Part shown: positions 12,401 to 24,400 of the stretch, piece by piece
Layout: every line of letters starts with the position of its first letter
Position numbering within the stretch: position 1 is the stretch's first letter
Origin: Metellina segmentata
Lineage: Eukaryota > Arthropoda > Arachnida > Araneae > Tetragnathidae
Direction of reading: 5' to 3'
Assembly: GCA_947359465.1 (NCBI GenBank)
Contig: OX375872.1
Span: forward strand, 81,710,931-81,774,930
Length of the DNA stretch: 64,000 nt
Program-made: the position numbers and the translations under genes
Notes under the pieces: generated by a model
Databases searched by the model: none
Told to the model about the DNA's origin: nothing
What the model saw: the letters and a program-made list of their open reading frames with translations, nothing else

Positions 12401-15400
12401 TAAAAGAAAATAAAACAGCCAACAAACTGGCGAAATCTACCTATAACCACTACCATCAATTTGAAGATTAATTTTTGAGGCAATATACACAAAGGCAAAG
12501 GTTTTGACATCTGTTTGGATAAGGTATCTTGCATGTGACACCTCAGACTGTTTTATTAAGATTCAAAAGCAGGCATTAAGGCCTATAAAGTTTGTAGAGG
12601 GAGAAAATAATTTTTCACTTTGAATTAAGTGCATGATCACTCTGGCTTTGTCTGAGCACCTATTTCCTGTATTGGATTCACTAGGGAGGATTTCTGAAAA
12701 CGTTTGGTGCTGGCTCTCAATGCACTTGTGGTTAATGGTCTGTTGGACCTGGTTTGGCTCAGATTAAACCCAAGGAATAAGTGAGAAGTTCAAATGAAAG
12801 CAATAACTTTTTATTAACCTTCAAAGAGGTAACAATGATATATCTTTTCCCCAAGATCCAAACAATTTTGCTAAGGACAAAATATCTCACCATAGAGATA
12901 TTACCGATTTTTTGATGAGGGCGAAATCAAAATCTGGTCAGTTTTGCTTAAGAGATCAGATGTCTAAAAGAGACAACCACCAGAGAAGGGTTAATTAAGT
13001 ATTCTCATTGAAAATGCAAAAATAATTTAATATGCATTTGACACATGATGCTGCTAATTATGCATTTATTGTATATGAGGTACTTAGGAATATTTTTATG
13101 ACTTCATAATCAGGAAAACTATTGTTAGAAACCAAACAACTAAAGATAAAAGTCATTGTTATTCTACCCTTAACAGGATAATTTACGAAGAAAAAGCATA
13201 AGAATTGCTTTGGTTTTAACCTTTAATATTTCAAGTAACAGCATATTTATTTCTCAATGCAATATGCACTCACTGCCAAAAGTTAAGCTCGAAAAAATGC
13301 GCAAAAAACGACAAGTACAGCTTTGATTGACACAAAATGCAGCAGGAAAGTAGCAGATAGGTTTATGCATGAAACAAAACAAATAATTAAATACAAAGAT
13401 GAAATCAATATTGAATTTTCATAAATTATAAGATGAAGTCATATTGAGTCATTAACAAAATGATGATTAAATCCAAAACCAACATTAATAGGGTATGTGA
13501 CCACATCTCATCCACATAAGTTTACAGCCTGTGACCATGCTTTCCAAGAGGTGACCAAACCACCCTAAGTCAAGTAATCACCATTCCACCTGTAGAACAG
13601 TTTGCAACTCTGTAAGAGTAGCTGGGGTGGGAAAGGTGCAGACACAGCGCGGCCAAGGGCACCCCAAAGATTTTCAATGGAAATAAGGTCGGGCGAGTAA
13701 GCCTGCCAAACCATATGCGCAATCCCCTCACTGTCCAGATAGTCGTTGACGATGCCACAGGGATAGAAGTGACCATTTGATAAAATATAGGATTTTTTTT
13801 ACAAAAAATATAGGACAATAATAGGTAACTATTAACGGCAAGACATTTCTCTCGGACTAGGACCCCATTTTCATCTAGAGAATAATACATCTGATTATAT
13901 GTATGTACGATTCCTGATGATTATAATGGTGTATAATTCCAGAGAATAATAGATCTACGATTTCATGTAAATGATGGCAGGTCTCTTACCAAAATGTCTT
14001 TATTCCTATTTCCAGCTTATTCTTGTTGATAAGTAAGAAAATTAAATTTATAAAACACACCATCACAGTAGCCAATCTTCACATACCAAAAATAAGAAAC
14101 CTTAAAAAAGCTTATAGTAAATTTCTCTTTACCACAATTTACAAACTCTGAAGTATAATTTACTTTACTTATACTTCTTATCTAAAGTAAATTACTTTAC
14201 TTTGAATTACTTATTATTAAAAATATTGATTTTTTCTTACTCTAAATATTATGTATCAGTTTTAAAAAAACTATTTTTCACATTGTTGCAAACTTAACAA
14301 TTTTATTAAATAGCCTAAAAGTTATATGAAAAAAATAAGTTGACATAAAATTTAGCATAATTATAGTTTTTCACTTATTTTACCTTAATAAATTGCAAAA
14401 AATAAACTTAATTTAAAAAAATCAAAGTCTGTTTTGGTGCAGCTTCAGTCTACGTTTTTAGTGGTATCAACGGTCTTGGCGCACTTCTAGTAGCGAGTAA
14501 TGACAGGTTAAGGTAACCCATATGTATTACTGTTATTGCAGATTATCTAGACGGAAAGTTTAAAACTTTCATTTTGAATATTCTAGAAAGTTCTTTCGAA
14601 GTCTGTTAAACTGCGTTTGATTTCATTGGTTCATTTGAAATAATTCTTTCCATGGCAACCAAAGTGCGCCAAAAAAAAAAAAAAAAAAACGCCAAGGCCG
14701 TTGCCACAGCTATAGACGTAGAGTGAAGCTGTACCCCTGTAGAGTGCCTATATAATAAGAGTGGCGACATACGGGAAACACTTTCTGATTGGCTTACAGA
14801 CCTTTTCTACCGCCAGAGGCGGCCTATTCCTAGCTCCCGTAGACTTAACATGGGAACTTTTTGTGTGTTCGAGAAAAACTTGTGCATATTAAATTAAAAA
14901 GAAAATATAGCTTATTCATGTTCCATTTCGTGTTCTAGAATGTTTATTAATTATTATTTTAGTGTTTTGTCAGTATAAATTTGAAGACTTTTTAAATAAA
15001 TAGCTTTTTATGAACAAGTTGTTTCCCGCAATCTAAGTTAGTGCGTTGTGCATTTCATCTAATCAATTACGCATGTAATTGAGCGTTTATATGATTCATT
15101 TATACCGAATGTATCCATATTATAACAATCATATGCTTTTTGTTCTTGAAATGATATATTAATTCGCCCAGCAACCTTCTTTGAGACGATTCTGGTAGAA
15201 AAATGGCTGCCGCGCATGCGCATTGGGCCAAATTTGGTCCTTTGTCGCCACTCTTATTATATAGGCACTCTATACCCCTGTGGTTAATAAAATACAAATT
15301 AATTCAGTTTAAATTTACAACCTATTTTCGAATATAAAATACCTTTTTTCATAATCTCTAATCAATTTCCGTCGGCTTATATTTTTTCGTAACTATATTT

Positions 15401-18400
15401 TTATTTTATAATTGAAACAACTTTAAATCAAATAAAACTTAAAATTAATAACTCATATTATCCAAGAAATAATTTAACTTTTTAAACAATAACAAATATT
15501 TTCCTTAAAAAAAGCATCACTTAGAAAATTTCCGTTGCAAAAAAAAAATATGCAGTCTATGTTTGAAGCGGTGGCCATCGCCTTAGCGCACTTCTTAAGA
15601 CGCCAAAGAAAGAAGTTTTAACGGATTTTGAAATAACTTTCTAGAATATTAAAAAAAATTTTTTTAGCTTTCTGCTTGCCAGGGTTGCCACAAAAGACGA
15701 AATAATCGAATCAGAACCAAGCATCTTATTTTCTAGTTGAAAGAAAAATCACATTAAAAGCAGATCAACATAAAATATTTCATTTGTACCAACTTCGCCG
15801 CATCATGACGTTTCACGGCCGCTAGATAAAAGCTCCGCTTTCTTAAGAAACCGTAGCTTAACCTACGAAATTTGCAGCAACAACGTACACTAACTAGTTC
15901 AAAATCTAAGGAGGTCTAAGTTCTCCAGGTTTACCATTGAACTAATGAGATTCTCACAAAGGATTCTTTTCAAAGGAATTTACAAGACTTATCAGATTGG
16001 CAAAATTTATGAGCGCAATGTTGCCAAGATATGTCTTGTTTGGCGCATTTTATGTTTGTAGAAGACAAAAAAAGGGCAAAAATCGGAATTTTTTCTTTAA
16101 AAGTTATAAAAATCGGTCATTTTCTCAAAAATTTAAGAAATGTCGGAAATAACTACAAAAGTCGGAAGAATCTCATCCCTGATATGGAGGGAGAAAATAA
16201 CTGCATCCATGAAGAAATATAGGACATATAGGGCAATTACTGAAATTTAGAACAATATAGGACGTTTTTAAAGGTTTTAAAAAATATATAGGATATATAG
16301 AACGACTTCGATCTCGGATGCCAGTTCTATGGGGACACACATTGTCATCTGTTAAAACGAAAGAAGGACTAACTGCTGCAACGTACAATCTGACAGTGGG
16401 TTCTAGGACTTTATCCCGATACCGGACAGCCTTCACAGAACCCTGTCTATAGATGAACAGGTCGATGAAATACCCCAACGAAATCTCGGCCCACACCATG
16501 ATACTTCCACCTCGGAATGCGTGATGCTAGATGATGTTCTGGAGCCGATTGCATATGCCTTGTTCTCTCCAGATCCTTACACGTTTATCATCTGGCTCCA
16601 GGGCAAAAATCTCGACTCATCCGTAAACATAACGTTAGCCCAATCAGACAGTCCAATTCACATGTTGACGACAATCCTGTTCCTCTGGATTGATCGTGTA
16701 ATAATAATCGTGTCCCTCTGGATTGGACGCATAGAGGAACACAAACTCGTGGTACCCGGGCGTACAGTCCATTCATGTGTAGCCTTCGGCGCACAGTAGT
16801 GGCAGATATCGTCTTACCAATGGACGCTGTAAACACAAATTTCATACACGTGGAGTTCACTTTTCCATTCTGCTACGCTACAACAGCAATATATCGATCT
16901 TCCACAGGGGTCGTAACCCTTGGGTGGCTGGCCACAGGTCTTTGGACAACTGTTTGGCTCGTTTGGAATTGTTTCCATAATCGTAAAATGACTGAATGAT
17001 GAAGGCCGAAGAAAAGAGCAACATCAGTGATTGATTGTCCCGCTTCAAGGCGTTCCACAGAACGCCAGCACTCACTATCTGCCATTCGTTTCAGGAAGCC
17101 ATAGAAAAACGTCTGTCATGAAAACTAACTGTATGAAAGTTCTAAACACTTTTTTTCAGTACTCACATGCAACTTCTCTAACCCTCCACAATGTAGGCTT
17201 CTTATACGATTGCCTTTTTTGCATATTTCTCGACACAAAACCGTGATTGGCTGTTACATAACTCATTTGCATACTTCCATCTACCTCTGCAGCAAATTGC
17301 AGCCTCTCAAATTCAGATTGGCTTCAGGAAATTAACATTTTCCTGTCTGTGCTTAACTATTGGCACTTAGTGCATTTTATTGCCTAATGGTGACTACTCT
17401 TTTGTCATTAGAAACGAAGTACTTCTGTTTAAATAATACAAATATTAAAATGAAATATTTGGATGGAGATGTGATTTTTGAGAACTACAGGTTACATGGT
17501 TTCATTTTTTCAAATCTGTGGATATCTGCAATAATACATGGTGGGTATAAAAAACTTTCACTCTTTGGAGGGATCTGTAGCTAAATCGAATAAATGGAAT
17601 GGAACCAAATATGGTATTACGAATTTTGAAGCCATGAAGAGATGTATTCAGCAAAAAATAGTTCCAAAAGCTGTAAATAAGGGGAATTTTGGCCCTGCTG
17701 AAGTCAAAAACAGTCAAACATTTGCATTAAATGCTGATAAAATGGATAACCCAAAGTTTTGACTGCATACATGACAGCAGCGACACTAATTCCAATAAGG
17801 GAATAGGAAATAATAGTTGTTATTCAAATGACTGACTAGTTGTGCTGAATATGCTCCCTACCTTGTCACAGTATGTTACTGGTAAAGTTATTTTACCTTA
17901 AACAGTGCAAAGCCCAAACAGCTCTTCCAGAATTAAGAAGGCTTCATAATCGGCATACAGGTCCTATGTTAGATGTTGTTACTCGCAGCCAGTATAGCAT
18001 GCAGTACACTGGATAAGTTTGTTGTACACAAGAAAGGTCAGCACATTGCAAGTGGTCTATGTGGTGGAGGAGAAATGGATTCTGGTGAATAAAAGATTGT
18101 TTCATGTGAGCTGAATCTCTACCTTAATTTGTACATTTACTGTTTTTTAAAATTTGCAACATGCCACTTATCCAGCTGGAATTATTAGTGTGGTTATTGC
18201 TTACACAGTCAAAAACTTTGTAGTCCATTTTGGCTGTATTTAATGCAAATGTTTCACTGTTTTCAACTACAACAGCACAAAGATTCTACAATCACCAGCA
18301 TCACAGTTTATGAGCCTTTTGATTTTAGTATCTAAACACTTTCTGTCTAGTCTTTATTTACTATACAAACAATGAAAACAGTCTTGAAAAGTATCTAGTG

Positions 18401-21400
18401 TACCTTTTCTTTGGGATTTGAAAATTACATAAGTTCCTTCAATAAAAAAATTAGGCAGTAAAGACTAAAATGAAAAATTAGATAGAATGCTTTAATTTTC
18501 AAATGGTATGAAATATCTTTGCATTGCTTTTGTTCCTAATGATATGAATCTTGGGAACTAAGTTTGAATCTCTGTGTAAAAAGGAAAAGTAATGATGCAT
18601 TTTACTTGTAAGTATATTACTTTTCTTAATTCAAGAACGTCTCTTTAGTGAAAGAAATCAGAATCTTTTTCGGCAAGCGTGTTTCATTCCTAATGAAGTA
18701 AATATTGGCTAAAAGTCAGTAAAGTATTTTTTAAAAAGAATCACATTGTTCAGGTTTGATTTTTTTTTTGTAAATTTATTTACCTAACACCTACTAAAAA
18801 GCATTTTTACATTATTAAGAATAAAAATATAGAACATTAATTTCTTAAAATCTTATGAAAATTTTGCTTGGGGTAAAAAGCTTTTTAAGCTGTCAGGTTG
18901 CTAAAATTTTTAGAAAAATGCTTTTTTTTTGTTTCTAATGAAATAACCTCAACAGAATAGCAAAAGAAAAAACATGTAGTTTTCTTAGAATTTGATAAAA
19001 TAATTTATTTTCAATTTTTTCTGTACAAATTATTTAAAAACACACATAAAATTTTATATTTACTTTTAGCAGAAATAACTTTTATGAGATTTTAAATTTA
19101 AAAAACTTATTTACAAACAAGACAGATTTTTGTGTGTAAAATAACTTTAACCAAAAGCAGCAATATTCAAACTGGGAAGTGCAGACTAGGGCAAAGGGAG
19201 GTGCATAAAGTTTAATAGAATTGTAAGTTTCATAACATTACATATACAAATAAACTTTGATAGCATTACATTTTATAACCTATTTTCTGAAGCCTATATC
19301 ACTAATTCCGATATAAACATTAAACAAACATTTATTTGGGAAAAAATATATTTTGCTGAAATGGATTGAGGAATTAAGATTGGTATGTAATATAGATAAG
19401 TTAGTGAATACTATGTATGATATATATCTCTATTATAAAATTAAGCATCTATGTGTACTGTCCTGACGAATCTATGGCACTTAAAATAATGAGACTCGGC
19501 ACACAGGTAGTCTGAATTTTTTGCAATTTTTGTGCGAAGCCTGAATTTTAAAATTTAATCTAGAACATTTGAAAATGAATTTAATGGAATTTAAATATTA
19601 GAGTTTCTTTAGAATGGCAATACCATAAAGAAAAGACAGATTTTAAATTTTTTTTTCCTGTTTCCGTTTCATTTTGCAGAGGAATGATTTTTCAGTGGAT
19701 AATAAAAAACAAAGTTTTAACTTGAGTTATGTAGTTCTTTTTTCTATCTCCTAGACCTTTAAAGATAGGGGGGAAAATTTCAATGGTAATTTGCGGAAAA
19801 TTTCACTTTAGATCTATACCTAAAAATGATTTTCTTCAAATAAATAATTTTTAAATTGCAAATTTTTTATTTTTTCCCATATGACCTTCGCAATTGAGGT
19901 ATTAGATTCCATTTCCTGCATTCAAACAATTCCAGCGAAGGAAAGCAAAACAAATAAAAAAAGTTTGACTGGCATTGTTTAGTTCTTTTTAGTAAAATCG
20001 GGATCGTTAAAGATGGATTAAAAATTTCAATGGATTTGAAATCTGCAGGAAATTTTACACCAGATAGATATTTGATATTCATTTGATTCTCTTATACATT
20101 TGATTTTCTTTTAATAAATAATTTTTCAACAAATATTTTTTTTTCGAAAGAGATTGTGATGTTATGCCGATTGGATATCTTGGCAGTTCAAATTTGGTCA
20201 CATTTGAAAATGAGCGTTGCCCATGCGAAGCAAACCAACATCACAGGCAACGCCCTGATGGTTGTTATCCAACAGGCTACGAATACCCACTTGGAATTTG
20301 TAGCAATCACCAGGGGTAAGCAGGCAGTGGTCACACCCGACACCACGAAAAGAACTTTCACTGGCAATGCCACAGTGGCTAGTATATATATACACTACCC
20401 TACAAAAATGAACAAGACAGCAAGATGTGATGGTATAAGGGAAAGAATATATGCTTTAATAGGGGGATGGTCCCCCACGCACTGCAATTATACTAGCAAC
20501 TCTTCTGGGCATACTTTCAACAAGGTTTTGATACACAGCTAGGGGTATATGTGTCCATTCTTGCTGCAAGAATGTCGCCAGCTCAGCTGTAGGTTTCAGA
20601 CGTGGTTCCCTGGTCCATAAGCGTCGCTCTAACTCATCCCACAATTGTTCTATGGGGTTTAGGTCGGGAACCTGAGCGGGCCATGTAAGACATTTTACAT
20701 CCATATCTTGATACCACTGCTTGACAGAGGCTGCAAGATGACATGGAGTGTTGTCGTCCTGGAAGTAACATTCGTTCATTCCATAAAATTGCCAGAGCAT
20801 TGGAAGAACCTGATTGTATAAAAGGTTTATGTATTATTTGGCGTTCAATTTACCAGGAACAACATGCAAAGGTCCCAGGCCATACCACTAAAAACACCCC
20901 CAAACAAGTAGTCGTATTTTATGAAAATCCAATGGCGTTTTGTCTATTATTGTAGGGTAGTGTATATATTTATATATAGTATATAGTTTTTGTAACTACA
21001 GTAAAGATTAATTTTTTCACTTGAAACTCCTTGTTACAGAAATTGCATGACACCACTGGTTTGCAGTTTGCAAGTGCATAGTTTATGAAATGGCCGATAG
21101 AACTGTTAGTTACAGGAATCATCAAAACAATACCTTCAAATTCAAACATCACTCATAGCTTAAGTGTCAACAGAAGCATTTTCAGTGGTGGCAATTGTGC
21201 TTTTTATTGTTTTTGGTGTGATTACTTACTGATAATAATCATTAGTAATTTAGAATTTGTATTTTTCAAGAATATAAATTTAATACTAACATTTTTAGAC
21301 GAATAGATATATTTTTGACTGGTTACAAGAGAAAATCCACTAATAATGAAGATACTGATACAAGTAAAGGTAGTGTGAATACGAGCAACAGGGAACAAAG

Positions 21401-24400
21401 GGGCAGAACTCCCAAGACAAGAAAATGTGATTCAATATATTTATCATTGGAATTCACAAGTGTTATTGTCAATGGCTTGGAAAAATCAATGAGTTTGTTT
21501 AGTATGAAAGCTTTGGCTGCAGATAGTATGTTACAAGGCAAATTAAAACAGCACCTAAAAGCTATGCATTCTGAATACATTGGTAAGCACGTTTAAGTTT
21601 TTCAAATAAAATTAGATGAGTTTAATAAACAAAAGCAAACATTCAAATAAATAGTGTCTGTTCCCCATCAAACGCATTATATATTCTTCATAAATACAAC
21701 ATGAAATAAAACTTAGATTTTAAAATATGCAAATTTTTAACATTTTTATTTTTATTTGCATTTTTTTAATGGTTTCTCTCTATTTGAGAATGACTAACAA
21801 ATTAATTTGCCAATATGAGATTTCAATTTCAGAATCATGTTTCATGAAAATTTTAGCACTTGTACAGAGCAGTATAGGGACTATATGAATATACAATGAA
21901 TTCTCCCTATGTACATTACATATGTAGATAGCAAGAAACAGGTTTTTAAAACTTGAATTTTCATTATACTTAAGGTAATTAATGTTAATTGATATATGAA
22001 TAGTGAAATGATAGATTGACTTTTCCTTTGTCTTGACAAAATAAAAAATCAAATAAGAGAAAACATAATTTATATAAACCCTTTTCATAAAATGAATTTT
22101 ATATTAATGCATCTCAGGAGAATTAAGTATATGACACCATGTGTATTGGCAAAGAATGAAAAAGTTTGTCAGTAGCAAAATATCAGAGTCCATCTGAAAT
22201 ATGTATAAACAATGCATATCATCAAAATTCTTTAGAAATATACGAGTGTGTAGTAAACATCACTTACTTAAATTGTTGATAAATTATTTAAATAAAAACA
22301 TTACAATATTAAAACAACAATTTCTAGCTGAAGTCATTTTCATATTATATTCAGTATTATTTAAAAAAATTCAGAAATATATATATATATATATATATAC
22401 AGACAATATTTTAACCTGGCAGGATGCGTGGGGACCTCAAGCCCTTGCTCAACCCAATTCATAGAAAACTAGCCACGTGTTCATTCCTTTCTTATCAGTA
22501 GCTGAGTTTGTCACCCTCATCTGCGTTTTGTGAGTAGTTGATAGGTATTTCAGGAATTTTTTGTCCTCCAATACAGGTTAGGTCAGTTACTGAGGTCATA
22601 GAATGACCCTGCACATCTTTCTGTTTGCTCTACAGATCAGTTACTTTGCTTGGATACGGTCAGTTCGTTCCTGTTTTTGCCTGTTGCTAACAATGCAGAC
22701 TCCATACATAAAAGAAATGGAGCATTTACGTACACTTCTTGCTGAAGTTGAATCTGATGAAGATTCGGACTTCAGGAATACTGTAGGCTTGAATGCTATG
22801 AACATTGAGGCTGAAATTGAGGCCATTGGACAAGCAGCATCTTATTTATCCAACTTAAATACTTCCTTCAGACATGCTGTTTTTCTTGTTGATTCAGTCA
22901 GTAATTCTCTCCTTCTGCTCTTTCCACAATAGCGATTTGGCACATGTAGAAGAGGCAAAACAAAAACTTTAGGAACTCAACTGTGCTGGTTGGACGGTTC
23001 TCTTCCAATGGATACTCAGCCATTGCGACATTCCCGGTAATGAGAAGGCTGACTCGCTGGCTAAACAGAGTTGCAACCTTCCACAGCCTCTAATTGCCTC
23101 ACCATACAACCAGGCATTTTCCACCATTGTGAGATCAATACGCAATGCATATGCAAAACTCAAGAGACTGATGCTAAGGGTAAAATCTGGGAAAGCCTAC
23201 TATGTAATCCGGTCTCAATGGATCCCCCCAGACGAATCTTTGCAGCCAACTTCAGAATTTGAAACGGACATAAACTCCAAGGACATCTCCACCAGTAAAA
23301 GATATTCCTGACTGCCCTCTGTGTTCCACTCAAATTTTAAAGTTCTACCTCTTGACAACTATTTTTCAAAGGCTAGTTTATATTAGGCTGCATAAAGGAA
23401 AATGGTCAATACAACCCATTCCTCAACGCAATTTTAAAAAAAACTTTGATAGTGAAGACAATGGACCTGATGAATTTTTAGAAAATAACTTTTCAGATTA
23501 TGAAATTTTCAGCGAACATGATACTGAATCGGAAGAGGACTGAGATTCTGGAAATGAAGAATGGAATAATTCGGAATTGTTTTCAGCAAAAGATGACGTA
23601 AAGTGGAAGAAAACAAAGTTTAGGCAGAATGTTCAACGTCACAGTCATAACATTGTATCGCACTTACTCGGAACAAAAGGACCAGCGAAGGATGTGACTA
23701 ACCCTGTGCAGAGTTGGGAGTTATTCATTGACAATAACATGATACAGCTTATTGTAGAGTACAAACATATTTATTGAGAAATGTGCACCAAACTTTTCAC
23801 GTGAAAGAGATGCACGTAAAACAGACAATTTAGAAATCCATGCTTTATTATATGTGTGGATTACACAAATCTTCCCCAATGAATGCCAGAGATTTATGGG
23901 CTACAGATGGAACTGGTATCAGCATTTTCCGCACTACAATGTCTCATAAACGTTTTTTGCTTCTTCTCTGTTGCATAAGATTTAACAATATAAATGATGG
24001 GAAGCAAAAGCACTTATTTGAAAAACTTGCTGCTATAAGGGACTTTTTTCAGTTATTTGTAATGAACTGTCAGAAACATTATACACTGGGTGAATATATT
24101 ACGATTGACAAAAAATTAGAACCTTTTCGTGATTGTTGTGGTTTTGGCCAATATATGCCAAAGAAACCTGCAAAATACAGCATTAAAATATATGCTTTAG
24201 TGGATGCATGGACATTTTACACATGTAATATGGAAGTGTACGTTGGATATCAACCAGAGGGACCCTATAAAGTCTCAAACTCAGCAGGCGATATAGTGAA
24301 AAGGTTTATGAAACCTTTGTACAAATCTGGTCGAAACCTCACTCACCACTGACAATTGGTACAACAGTATGACCTTGCGAAACATCTACTTTCAGAAAAA

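Larger units (their letters stand above)
13761..16312. mobile_element. hAT-like insertion inside the Tc1 element
   Basis: This 2.55-kb segment interrupts the Tc1 reading frame. GATGCCA occurs at both junctions (within CGATGCCA about 13753-13760 and GGATGCCA about 16314-16321), as expected for an ~8-bp hAT duplication. Its left end CAGGGATAGAAGTGACC and the reverse complement of its right end (CGAGATCGAAGTCG) are similar. Repeated short motifs ATATAGGAC/ATATAGGAT sit just inside both ends. No transposase was recognised inside, so it is non-autonomous or composite. It carries at least one further nested MITE. Junction positions are accurate to a few bases. Confidence 0.62.

Noticed and set aside
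17502..17762. Overlapping 71- and 74-codon frames
   Set aside because: No motif, no repeat partner and AT-rich composition typical of chance frames.
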